Source: Oceanicola granulosus HTCC2516 (lineage in GTDB: Bacteria > Pseudomonadota > Alphaproteobacteria > Rhodobacterales > Rhodobacteraceae). Taken from it: 64,000 nucleotides of DNA. The notes under the pieces are model-generated. The model did not search any database. It was not told the origin of the DNA and was given only the letters and a program-made list of their open reading frames with translations. This document shows positions 10,398 through 18,312 of the stretch, piece by piece. The translations under genes and the position numbers were made by a program. The stretch lies in the NCBI RefSeq assembly GCF_000153305.1, contig NZ_CH724107.1, positions 74,871-138,870 of the forward strand, given 5' to 3'. How positions within the stretch are numbered: the stretch's first letter is position 1; the number at the start of each line of letters is the position of its first letter.

Positions 10398-11567
10398 TCA
10401 GAGGCGCGCGTAGTGGAGCAGGTTCCAGCCGCTGAAGGCAGCGGCGACGGCGTCCCAGTGCGCCCCCGCCGGCCCGGCGCGCAGGGCTTCGACGGTGCGG
10501 TGGCCGTCGATGGCCGCGAGCAGCGGGGCGGCGTCCTCGGGGAGCACGATCTCGGCCGGGTGGTGGCCGTTGGCGCGGAAGGCGAGGCGGCCCGTCGCCG
10601 CGATCTGGCGGGCGATGCGCTCGGGCGGGCCGGCGAGGTGGGGCACCTGATCGGGCGCGCCCTCGGCGACCTGTCGCGGATCGTCGGCGGGGACGGCGTA
10701 GCCGATATGGACCTTCATCGTCCCGTCGAGCTTCTCGGCAATCTCCATCCGGGTCAGCGCGTCCAGCCCCTCGGGCACCTCGACGAAGCGCGCCGGATCG
10801 TAGAGCCGCTCGGGCAGCAGCGTCACCGCCCGCAGCCCCGCCGCCGCGAGGGCCGCGTGGAGGTCGCGCACCGGGAACGCGCGGTCCTGGCTGTGCAGCA
10901 GCAGGTCGTAGAAGCCCGCGTCGCTCGCCTCGTAATCGGCGAGGTGCGGGTTGCGGCGGAAGGGGTGCCCCTCCGGCAGCCGCGCCAGCGCCGTGCGCGC
11001 CGCCGCCAGCCGGTCGGCCTCGGAGAGCCCGGCGAACAGCGCGCCGAAGGCCTCCTGCAGCGGGTAGACGCCGGTGCGGCCGTAGGGCGCGTAGACCATG
11101 AAGCCGATCCCGCCCCCCGGGGCGAGGGCGGCGCGCAGGGCCGCGAAGCCGGCGACCGGGTCGGGCAGGTGGTGCAGCACGCCGCAGCAATCGATGTAGT
11201 CGAAGGGCCCGAGCTCTCCGGCGTCGAGCAGCGAGCCCGTCACGAAGCGCACGCCGCCGAGGTCGCGCGCCGCGAGCCGGGCCTCGGCGATGGCGCGCGC
11301 CCGCTCGGAGAGGTCGATGTAGGTGATCTCGCAGGGCCGCCCCGCCCAGGCGAGCTTCTGCGCCAGCTGCACCAGCCCGTCGCCCGTGCCGCCCCCCGCC
11401 ACCAGCGCGCGCAGCGGCACCGACCAGTCGCGCCGCCCGCCGAACAGCACGTGGTCGATCTCGCGCGGGTCCGAGGGCGAGCCGACGATCAGCCGCCTGG
11501 CCTCGTCGGCCGGGTCGCGGGCAGGGTAGGGGTAGGCCTCGTACTGCGCGCGGACCCGGTCGGCCAT
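10398..11567 (-). CDS. Class I SAM-dependent methyltransferase
   Basis: About 389 residues. A conserved N-terminus (VRAQYEAYPYPARDP) precedes the Rossmann methyltransferase domain: motif I VAGGGTGDG, the acidic end of strand 2 (ITYIDLS), DYIDCCGVLHHLPDP (motif IV/post-IV) and LAPGGGIGFMVYAP. The C-terminal third has no assigned domain. ATG 11567 is preferred because the protein then starts with the conserved part and does not overlap the upstream gene; ATG 11597 would add 10 residues and overlap it by 26 bases. It is probably co-transcribed with that gene. The substrate is unknown. Confidence 0.8.
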   Translation of the reverse strand: MADRVRAQYEAYPYPARDPADEARRLIVGSPSDPREIDHVLFGGRRDWSVPLRALVAGGGTGDGLVQLAQKLAWAGRPCEITYIDLSERARAIAEARLAARDLGGVRFVTGSLLDAGELGPFDYIDCCGVLHHLPDPVAGFAALRAALAPGGGIGFMVYAPYGRTGVYPLQEAFGALFAGLSEADRLAAARTALARLPEGHPFRRNPHLADYEASDAGFYDLLLHSQDRAFPVRDLHAALAAAGLRAVTLLPERLYDPARFVEVPEGLDALTRMEIAEKLDGTMKVHIGYAVPADDPRQVAEGAPDQVPHLAGPPERIARQIAATGRLAFRANGHHPAEIVLPEDAAPLLAAIDGHRTVEALRAGPAGAHWDAVAAAFSGWNLLHYARL

Positions 11568-11571
11568 GGGA

Positions 11572-12447
11572 TCAGGGCCCGATGAAGGTGACGTCATTCA
11601 TCCGCTCGATGGCGTAGACGTCTTCCTCGTAGGCCGCGGTCAGCGCGTCCACCAGCTCGTCCGTCCAGCCCGGCAGGTCGACCTCCTCCTCGACTTCCTC
11701 GTCGATGGCGAACTTGTCGAGAAAGGCCGCGATGACACGGCGCTTCTGCACCTCGGTCTGGGGCGGGTGGCTCTTGAGGTAGACGAGCAGGCGGCGCATC
11801 CCCTCGGGGCTCATGATCGCGTTGAGCAGATCGAACCCGCCCGAGATCTTGGTCATCGGATCGACGCCGGAGAGCTCGCGGATCAGCTGCGCCCAGATCA
11901 GCGGAGTGTCCTCGTTGCACCAGATCGTCAGCCCGGCGTCGGGCGCGGCGGCGCGGATGCGGGTGACGAGGTCGGACCAGCGCACCGACAGCGGATCTAC
12001 GCCGCGCAGGTACGTCTCGAGCGACGGGCTCTTGGATTCGGCAAAGGCGGCGGGGATGAAGGTCGCCGGGTTGCGCAGCGCGAGGTGGAACTCGACGCGG
12101 TCCTCGGGGAACAGCCGCCGGAAGGAGGCGACCTTGAAGTCGGCCAGCCCGTAGAAGGTGCCGCCCTCGAAGATGCGGTTGGCGATGCAGATGAAGTCGG
12201 GGTTGCTCAGCACCAGCCGCTCGGCCGACTCGTCGTCGAGGATCGCGTCGAGCAGGATGTCGCGGGTGTCGGGCTCGGGCTCGCGGCCGTCGAGATTCTG
12301 GATCGTCTCGCGCAGCAGGCGGCGGTACTTGCCCCCCGGCGGCACCCTGATCCCCTGCGCGGCGAAGGTCTCGTCGTTCTTGGCGAGCGAGCGCGTAAGC
12401 CGTTCTCCGTCGGTGCAATTCGCGCCGATATGATAGACGATCTGCAT
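11572..12447 (-). CDS. Hypothetical protein, distant sulfotransferase-fold look-alike
   Basis: A 291-residue cytosolic protein not assignable to a named enzyme. It begins MQIVYHIGANCTDGERL, which lines up with the [12 protein letters not shown] of the gene at 3663. Here the Gly-Thr-Thr/Ser phosphate-binding residues are replaced (CTDGERL), so PAPS binding is doubtful. Other blocks of that pattern persist: a strand before an NxIFEGG, LALRNPATFIPAAF, and TIWCNEDTPLIW. The C-terminus is acidic (EEVEEEVDLP). It precedes the methyltransferase by 4 bases, suggesting an operon. Confidence 0.6.
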   Translation of the reverse strand: MQIVYHIGANCTDGERLTRSLAKNDETFAAQGIRVPPGGKYRRLLRETIQNLDGREPEPDTRDILLDAILDDESAERLVLSNPDFICIANRIFEGGTFYGLADFKVASFRRLFPEDRVEFHLALRNPATFIPAAFAESKSPSLETYLRGVDPLSVRWSDLVTRIRAAAPDAGLTIWCNEDTPLIWAQLIRELSGVDPMTKISGGFDLLNAIMSPEGMRRLLVYLKSHPPQTEVQKRRVIAAFLDKFAIDEEVEEEVDLPGWTDELVDALTAAYEEDVYAIERMNDVTFIGP

Positions 12448-12529
12448 GTGCGGCCGGGCCCTCGATTGGCGGCGAACTTATGCGGGGAAATCTGGACACG
12501 CAAACCGCTTTCCGCTAGGCGCGTGCCCC

Positions 12530-14179
12530 ATGTCCGAGGGAATTCGTCAGCCTCTCGCGGCCGCCCGGCGCCGCCCCGACGGCTGGTCCCTCGGGGCCGC
12601 CGTCATCGCGGCCGTCGTGCTGCTGCCGATCGTCGCCGTGGTGTGGTTTGCGCTGCACCCCGAGGAGAACATCTGGCCGCACCTCGTGGCCACGACCCTG
12701 CCGCGCTACCTCGGCAACACCGCGCTGCTGATGCTGGCGACGGGCGCGCTGACGGCGGCGATGGGCACGGGGGCGGCCTGGCTCGTGGTGATGTACCGCT
12801 TTCCGGGGCGGCGCTGGCTGCAATGGGCGCTGCTCGCGCCCCTGGCCGTGCCGGCCTATGTCGGCGCCTACGCGCTCGCCGACTTCCTCGAATATGCCGG
12901 CCCGGTCCAGACCGCCCTGCGCGAGCTGATGGGCTGGCAGAGCGCGCGCGACTACTGGTTCCCCGAGATCCGCTCGCGCGGGGCGGCGATCCTCGTCTTC
13001 TCCGCCGCGCTCTATCCCTACGTGTACATCCTCGCCCGCGCCGCCTTGCGCGAACAGTCGGGGGCCGGCTTCGAGGTGGCGCGCGCGCTGGGGGCGGGGC
13101 CGCTGTCGCGCTTCTTCCGCGTCGGGCTGCCGCTGATGCGCCCGGCGGCGGCGGCGGGCGTGGCGATCGTGATGATGGAGACGGTGAACGACTTCGGCAC
13201 CGTCGACTACTTCGCCGTCCAGACCCTCACCACCGGCATCTTCTCGGTGTGGCTGCAATCGGGCAACCTCGGCGGCGCGGCCCAGATCGCGACGCTGTCG
13301 CTGTCGCTGATCGTGCTGCTGGTGCTCGTGGAGAAGATCAGCCGGCGCAAGAGCCGCACTTTCCAGACCGCCCGCCAGATCCGCCCGGTGATCGCCGAGC
13401 CGCTGCCGCCGCGCCTTGCCTGGGCGGCGACGCTGGCCTGCCTGATCCCGGTGGCCTGGGGCTTTCTGCTGCCGGTCGCGGTCATCACCAGCCACGCGCT
13501 CGACGCCGCCGAATGGGCCGCGCCGGGGCTGGTGCGGGCGCTGTGGCACACCGTCGTCACCGGCGGGATAGCGGCGGTGCTCTGCGTCGGGGGCGGGCTG
13601 TTCATGGTCTACGGCGTGCGCCTGTCGGGCCGCCGACTGCCGATCCTGCTGATGCCGGTCACCGCCATCGGCTACGCCGCCCCCGGCGCGGTGCTGGCGC
13701 TCGGCATCCTGATCCCGCTCGCCCGGCTCGACAACGCGCTCGCCGACGCCTGGGTGGCGCTGACGGGCTTCGATCCGGGCCTGCTGCTCACCGGCAGCGC
13801 CGCGGCGCTGATCCTCGCCTACGTGGTGCGCTTCTTCGCGATCGGGCAGGGCGCCGCCGACGCCGCGCTGGGCCGCATCTCGCCGAGCCTGCCCATGGCC
13901 GCCCGCTCGCTCGGGCGCAGCGCGGGCGGCACGCTGCGCGCGGTCCACCTGCCGCTGGTGCGCGCCTCCGTCGGCTCGGCGCTGCTTCTGGTCTTCGTCG
14001 ATTGCGTCAAGGAACTCCCGGCGACGCTCCTGCTGCGCCCCTTCAACTACGACACCCTCGCCACCCGCGTGCACGAGAAGGCCTCTCTCGAGAACATCGC
14101 CGAAGCCGCTCCCGCCGCGCTGATGATCACCGCCCTCGGCCTCGTCGCCGTCGCCCTCCTCGCCCGCGCCAACCGCTGA
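12530..14179 (+). CDS. Iron(III)-type ABC transporter permease (FbpB/SfuB-like, two-domain)
   Basis: A 549-residue integral membrane protein made of two tandem binding-protein-dependent permease domains (about 12 membrane segments), as in FbpB/SfuB/ThiP permeases. The coupling (EAA) loops are visible in each half: FEVARALGAGPLSRFFRVGLPLMRPA-type in the first and ARSLGRSAGGTLRAVHLPLVR in the second (ends given as landmarks). ATG 12530 is chosen because the upstream in-frame part is cysteine/arginine-rich and unlike a membrane protein. The binding protein and ATPase that it needs are not adjacent; one flank is a divergent gene and the other a tRNA. The substrate is inferred from family resemblance only. 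Confidence 0.8.
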   Translation: MSEGIRQPLAAARRRPDGWSLGAAVIAAVVLLPIVAVVWFALHPEENIWPHLVATTLPRYLGNTALLMLATGALTAAMGTGAAWLVVMYRFPGRRWLQWALLAPLAVPAYVGAYALADFLEYAGPVQTALRELMGWQSARDYWFPEIRSRGAAILVFSAALYPYVYILARAALREQSGAGFEVARALGAGPLSRFFRVGLPLMRPAAAAGVAIVMMETVNDFGTVDYFAVQTLTTGIFSVWLQSGNLGGAAQIATLSLSLIVLLVLVEKISRRKSRTFQTARQIRPVIAEPLPPRLAWAATLACLIPVAWGFLLPVAVITSHALDAAEWAAPGLVRALWHTVVTGGIAAVLCVGGGLFMVYGVRLSGRRLPILLMPVTAIGYAAPGAVLALGILIPLARLDNALADAWVALTGFDPGLLLTGSAAALILAYVVRFFAIGQGAADAALGRISPSLPMAARSLGRSAGGTLRAVHLPLVRASVGSALLLVFVDCVKELPATLLLRPFNYDTLATRVHEKASLENIAEAAPAALMITALGLVAVALLARANR

Positions 14180-14220
14180 GGCTTGCACCGCGGCCCCGGC
14201 GCGCGTAAATCGGCGCCAGT

Positions 14221-14296
14221 GCCCCTATAGCTCAGCTGGTAGAGCAACTGATTTGTAATCAGTGGGTCCGCGGTTCGAGTCCGTGTGGGGGCACCA
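14221..14296 (+). tRNA. tRNA-Thr (anticodon UGU)
   Basis: A 76-base cloverleaf with encoded CCA. Acceptor stem is GCCCCTA with TGGGGGC (one T-G pair). The D arm is TAGCTCAGCTGGTAGAGCA. The anticodon stem ACTGA/TCAGT encloses the loop TTTGTAA, giving anticodon TGT. The T arm contains GGTTCGAGTCC. Confidence 0.96.
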
Positions 14297-14370
14297 AAAT
14301 CGCAAGACCCGCGCTCCGCGCTTCCCTCGGACCTGTCCATCGAGGTCCGCCGCCGTGGCGGCGAGTCTGG

Positions 14371-14396
14371 CTGCGTCCGCCGCTCGGCGGACGCAG
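14371..14396. terminator. Strong stem-loop between tRNA-Thr and the aldo/keto reductase
   Basis: CTGCGTCCGCCG (14371-14382) and CGGCGGACGCAG (14385-14396) form a perfect 12-bp inverted repeat with a 2-base centre. It lies between the tRNA (+) and a gene reading toward it, so it could terminate in both directions, though there is no T-tract. Confidence 0.5.
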
Positions 14397-14410
14397 TACG
14401 GTCGGCCGCC

Positions 14411-15379
14411 TCAGACGTGCCCGGCGACGGGTTTGGGGGCGTAAGGCGCCTCCAGCGCGGCGACTTCGTCCGCCGTCAGCTCGATGTCGAGGGCGGCGAT
14501 GGCGTCGCTGTATTGCTCGGCGCGGGAGATGCCGACGAGCGGGGCGGTGATGCCGGGGCGGGTGGCGACCCAGGCGTAGGCGATCTGCGCCGGGGGCACG
14601 CCCCGGTCGGCGGCGATCGCGGCGACGGCGGCGACGATGGCGTCGTCCTGTGCCTTCGAGGCGTCGTAGAGCGCGTTGGCGGTGCCGTCGGTCTCGGCGC
14701 GCACGGAGCTGCGCTTGCCGGCGAGGACGCCGCGGGCGAGGGGGCTCCAGGGCAGGACGCCAATGCCTTCCTCGCGGCAGAGCGGCAGCATCTCGCGCTC
14801 CTCCTCGCGGTAGATTAGGTTGTAGTGCGGCTGCATCGACACGAACTGCGCCCAGCCGTTGGCGCGCTGGAGGCCGATGGCCTTCATGAACTGCCAGGCG
14901 AACATCGACGAGGCGCCGAGGTAGCGGACCTTGCCGGCGCGCACGACGTCGTTGAGCGCGTCGAGGGTCTCCTCGAGGGGCGTGCCGTAGTCGAAGCGGT
15001 GCAGTTGGAGCAGGTCGATGTGGTCGGTCTTCAGGCGGCGCAGGCTGCCGTCGACCGAGTCCATGACGTGCTTGCGCGACAGGCCCCGGTCGTTGGGGTC
15101 GTCGCTCATCGGATTGTAGAGCTTGGTGGCGAGCACGATGTGGTGGCGCGGCAGCATCGGCATCAGCACCTCGCCCAGCACCTCCTCGCCGGCGCCGCGA
15201 GAGTACATGTCGGCGGTGTCGAAGAGGTTGATCCCGTGTTCCACCGCCTTGGCGATGATCGGTGCGGAGGCCTTGGCGTCGAGCACCCACGGCGCCCAGT
15301 CGGGCGAGCCGAAGGTCATGCAGCCCAGCCCGAGCCGCGACACCTTGAGGCCGGTCCGGCCGAGATTGACATATTCCAT
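14411..15379 (-). CDS. Aldo/keto reductase
   Basis: A 322-residue NADPH-dependent aldo/keto reductase of the AKR11/13 (YajO/YghZ-like) kind. It shows the N-terminal GLKVSRLGLGCMTFG, the catalytic Asp-Tyr part LFDTADMYSRGAGEEVLG, the Lys in VLATKLY, the His in DLLQLHRFD, and NADP-binding residues near the C-terminus (ITAPLVGISRAEQ). The start ATG 15379 is preceded by GAGG; a longer reading frame to 15562 has no homology-like content. It is divergent from the GntR gene across a 287-base gap. The substrate is unknown. Confidence 0.88.
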   Translation of the reverse strand: MEYVNLGRTGLKVSRLGLGCMTFGSPDWAPWVLDAKASAPIIAKAVEHGINLFDTADMYSRGAGEEVLGEVLMPMLPRHHIVLATKLYNPMSDDPNDRGLSRKHVMDSVDGSLRRLKTDHIDLLQLHRFDYGTPLEETLDALNDVVRAGKVRYLGASSMFAWQFMKAIGLQRANGWAQFVSMQPHYNLIYREEEREMLPLCREEGIGVLPWSPLARGVLAGKRSSVRAETDGTANALYDASKAQDDAIVAAVAAIAADRGVPPAQIAYAWVATRPGITAPLVGISRAEQYSDAIAALDIELTADEVAALEAPYAPKPVAGHV

Positions 15380-15559
15380 TATTACACCTCTTCGCTGGCG
15401 TGGCAGGTTTCGGCGCGACGTGCGTGCCGCGGCGGGGGGAGTGGCGAGGCCGCTCCGGATGCGGGCAGGAGAACGCTCTCGCGATGCAAAAGGCCACCAG
15501 ATTCGCCCGGGAGGAGCAGAAAGTGGCGCGAGGCGTCGCGTATCTGCACAAATAATAGG

Positions 15560-15612
15560 CAAGACCGAGTGTCACGGCAAGTCATTACACTCCGCAGCCG
15601 AAAAAGGTCTTG
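15560..15612. promoter_or_regulatory. Nested inverted repeats in the divergent aldo/keto reductase-GntR gap
   Basis: CAAGACC (15560-15566) is matched by GGTCTTG (15606-15612). Inside them AGTGT (15568-15572) is matched by ACACT (15587-15591). The sequence is more AT-rich than its surroundings and lies 55-107 bases before the GntR start, a reasonable place for an autoregulatory operator. The rest of the gap 15380-15666 shows nothing further. Confidence 0.35.
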
Positions 15613-15666
15613 CGTGATGGAGGAGATCGCGGCCAACCTCCCGGTGATCCAACCGAGTAGAACACT

Positions 15667-16710
15667 TTGTCCTTCGACTTCGACCCCAGCTACATCGACA
15701 AGACACTGCCGGTCCCGGTGGGGCGGCAGCTCTACGGGCTGATGAGCTACCAGCTTTCGCACGGCGACCTGCCGAAGGGGACCAAGCTGCCCTCGGTGCG
15801 GCGCATGGCGGCCGATCTCGGCATCGCGCAGGCGACCGTCGCGCAAGTCTATTCCGATCTGCGCGACGCGGGCCTGCTCGAGATGCGGCACGGCTCGGGC
15901 GCCTATACCTGCCTGTCGTTCCCGCGCCTGCAGGACACCGCCGCCGCCGCGCTGCGCGCCGAGGTGGAGATCCTGCTCAACAAGGCCGAGCGGCTCGGCG
16001 TGCGGCGCGCGGCGCTGGTGGAGATGGTCAACGCGCAGGCCCAGCTGCGGCGCGGCCGGACGGGGCTGCGGATCATCTTCGTCGGCGTCTTCGAGGCCCC
16101 GGCCGTCGACTACGTCGACGAGATCCGCCCCCACCTCGCCGCCTCCGACAAGGTCACGATCATGACCTTCGACCAGCTGCGCAACTCCGAGCCCGCGCGC
16201 GCGGATTGCCTCGAGGCCGACCTCGTGCTGACGATGCTGCACCGCGAGGTGGAACTGCAGGAGATCGTGCCCCAGGCGGCGGTGATGGGGCTGCGCTTCA
16301 TCCCCTCCAACGAGACCCGCCAGAAGCTCGCCGGGATCGACCCGCGCGCCCGCGTCGCCGCGATCACCCAGCTCAAGGACTACATCGCCGTGATGCGCCC
16401 GAGCGTGAAGCGGTTCGCGCCGCACGTCTCGGACGTGCGGGTGAGCTGGTCGCACGCGCCCGACCTCGCTCAGGTCATCGCCGAGTCGGACGTGGTGATT
16501 CACGCCACCGGCGCCGACCACATCGCCCGGATGACCGCGCCGGGCGTCCCCTGTTTCGAATACCGGCACGCGCCCGATCCGGCGGTGCTGGAAGACGAGC
16601 TCGTGCCGCGACTGGCCGGGCTCCGCGCCGCCCGGGACCGGATGCCCGTCCCGCCCAAGCCGGCGTCAACGACCAAGAAAGACGCGCATCAACAGGAGAT
16701 GGAACAATGA
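15667..16710 (+). CDS. GntR-family transcriptional regulator of the first Opp operon
   Basis: 347 residues. The N-terminal winged helix-turn-helix (about 12-80) has the GntR pattern QLYGLMSYQLSHGDLPKGTKLPS, then SVRRMAADLGIAQATVAQVYSDL (landmarks). The long C-terminal part (LRIIFVGVFEAP, VVIHATGADHI) is neither a clear FCD, UTRA nor aminotransferase domain and is presumably the effector domain. The start is TTG 15667, three codons after an in-frame TAG at 15658, with a weak ribosome site. Its stop overlaps the next ATG (ATGA 16707-16710), coupling it to the binding protein. Probable local regulator of 15667-25568. Confidence 0.8.
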   Translation: MSFDFDPSYIDKTLPVPVGRQLYGLMSYQLSHGDLPKGTKLPSVRRMAADLGIAQATVAQVYSDLRDAGLLEMRHGSGAYTCLSFPRLQDTAAAALRAEVEILLNKAERLGVRRAALVEMVNAQAQLRRGRTGLRIIFVGVFEAPAVDYVDEIRPHLAASDKVTIMTFDQLRNSEPARADCLEADLVLTMLHREVELQEIVPQAAVMGLRFIPSNETRQKLAGIDPRARVAAITQLKDYIAVMRPSVKRFAPHVSDVRVSWSHAPDLAQVIAESDVVIHATGADHIARMTAPGVPCFEYRHAPDPAVLEDELVPRLAGLRAARDRMPVPPKPASTTKKDAHQQEMEQ

Positions 16711-18233
16711 AAACGCACCTTCGCAGCTGTGTGGCGGCGCTCGCCCTCGCGGCGGCCGGCGCCGGTATGGCCTCGGCCCAGGAGCTCGTCATCGGCACCG
16801 ACGTCGACGCCGGCACCCTCGATCCGCGCCTGACCCGCGACACCACCGCCTACCGCACCTCCAACCTGATCTCCTCGGGGCTGGTGCAGCTGACCCCGCA
16901 GCTCGAGGCGGTGCCCGACCTCGCCGAGAGCTGGGAAAGCCCGGACGACACCACCGTCGTCTTCACCCTGCGCGAGGGGCTGACCTTCTCCGACGGCTCG
17001 GCGCTGACGGCCGAGGACGTCGTCCACACCTTCGAGACCCTGATCGACCCCGACTTCAACGCGCCGCAGCGCTCGCTCTACACGCCGATCGAGAGCGTCG
17101 AGGCCATCGACGAGCGCACCGTGCAGTTCAACCTGTCGACCCCCTACGCGCCGCTTCTGAGCTACCTCGACATGGGCATCGTGCCCTCCGACTACGAGGG
17201 CGACATGGCGCTCGAGCCGGTCGGCGCGGGGCCGATGGTGCTGGAGAGCTGGACCCGTGGCTCGGAGATCGTGCTCGCCCCGTCCGAGAGCTACTGGGCC
17301 GGCGCGCCCGAGGTCGAGCAGGTCACGATGCGCATCGTCGGCGACAACTCCGCCCGCGCCCAGGCCTTCGAGGCCGGCGATCTGGACGTGATCCAGTCGC
17401 CGCTGTCGCCAAACGACATTCAGCGCCTGCAGGACATGGACGGCGTCGGCTCGGCGATCATCGCCGGCCTCGGCGTGACCTACCTCAACTTCAACACCTC
17501 CGACCCACTACTGTCGGACCCGGAGATGCGGCAGGCCTTCGCCATGCTGGTCGATCAGGACACCATCGTGAACCAGATCTACCAGGGCGTCGACGAGGTC
17601 GCGACCTCGGTGATCCTGCCCGGCAGCTGGGCCTACTCGCCCGACATCCAGCAGCCCACCTTCGACATCGAGGGCGCGGTGTCCAAGTTCAACGAGCTCG
17701 GCTGGAGCGACAGCGACGGCGACGGCTTCCTCGACAAGGACGGCGAGACCCTGTCGATCACGCTCTCCACCCACTCGGAAGACCCGAACCGGGTGCAGTC
17801 GGTCGAGTTCCTGCAGGCGATGATGCAGCAGGCCGGCGTCGACGCCAGCGTCCAGATCTCGGACTGGCCGTCGTTCTCGACCGGCTACGTCCAGCAGGGC
17901 GAGCACCAGATCGCGCTGCTCGGCTGGCTCAACATCGTCGACCCCGACCGCATGCTCTACTCGCAGCTCAGCTCCGAGGGCGGGCTCAACTGGGGCGGCT
18001 ACGACAACGCGGAGGTCGACGCGCTGCTGGAGGAGGGCCGCACGGCGCTCGAGCAGGACGCGCGCACCGAGGCCTACCGGGCCGCGGCCGAGATCATCGC
18101 CGAGGAGCTGCCTTACTACATCATCAGCTACCAGGGCTACCAGCTGTTCTGGGACGAGGAGGCCGTCTCCGACGTCACTGCCAACCCGCGCGGCGCGTTC
18201 CGCGGCCTGATCGGGCTCGCGACGCCCGAATAA
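16707..18233 (+). CDS. Opp/Dpp-type periplasmic substrate-binding protein (SBP family 5), module A
   Basis: A 508-residue solute-binding protein with a Sec signal peptide (cleavage near ASAQ, residue 25). Family-5 hallmarks are YRTSNLISSGLV, PDLAESWE, VFTLREGLTFSDGSALTAEDV and the late GLNWGGYDNAEVDALL. It captures oligopeptides or similar compounds in the periplasm for the permeases at 19521 and 20507. AGGAG at 16694 precedes the start, which overlaps the regulator's stop. A strong hairpin follows the gene and may favour its higher expression. Confidence 0.9.
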   Translation: MKTHLRSCVAALALAAAGAGMASAQELVIGTDVDAGTLDPRLTRDTTAYRTSNLISSGLVQLTPQLEAVPDLAESWESPDDTTVVFTLREGLTFSDGSALTAEDVVHTFETLIDPDFNAPQRSLYTPIESVEAIDERTVQFNLSTPYAPLLSYLDMGIVPSDYEGDMALEPVGAGPMVLESWTRGSEIVLAPSESYWAGAPEVEQVTMRIVGDNSARAQAFEAGDLDVIQSPLSPNDIQRLQDMDGVGSAIIAGLGVTYLNFNTSDPLLSDPEMRQAFAMLVDQDTIVNQIYQGVDEVATSVILPGSWAYSPDIQQPTFDIEGAVSKFNELGWSDSDGDGFLDKDGETLSITLSTHSEDPNRVQSVEFLQAMMQQAGVDASVQISDWPSFSTGYVQQGEHQIALLGWLNIVDPDRMLYSQLSSEGGLNWGGYDNAEVDALLEEGRTALEQDARTEAYRAAAEIIAEELPYYIISYQGYQLFWDEEAVSDVTANPRGAFRGLIGLATPE

Positions 18234-18249
18234 GGCGCCCGCGCCAACC

Positions 18250-18281
18250 GCCGGCCGCCGTTCCTCCCAGCGGCGGCCGGC
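18250..18281 (+). promoter_or_regulatory. Intercistronic stem-loop after the module A binding-protein gene
   Basis: GCCGGCCGCCG (18250-18260) and CGGCGGCCGGC (18271-18281) make an 11-bp perfect stem with a 10-base loop. There is no T-tract. The position, directly after the binding-protein gene and before the rest of the operon, fits a 3'-stabilising or partial-termination element that sets component ratios. Confidence 0.65.
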
Positions 18282-18312
18282 TCCTTGCCTTCCAACGGAC
18301 CCGAGGCTCCCC

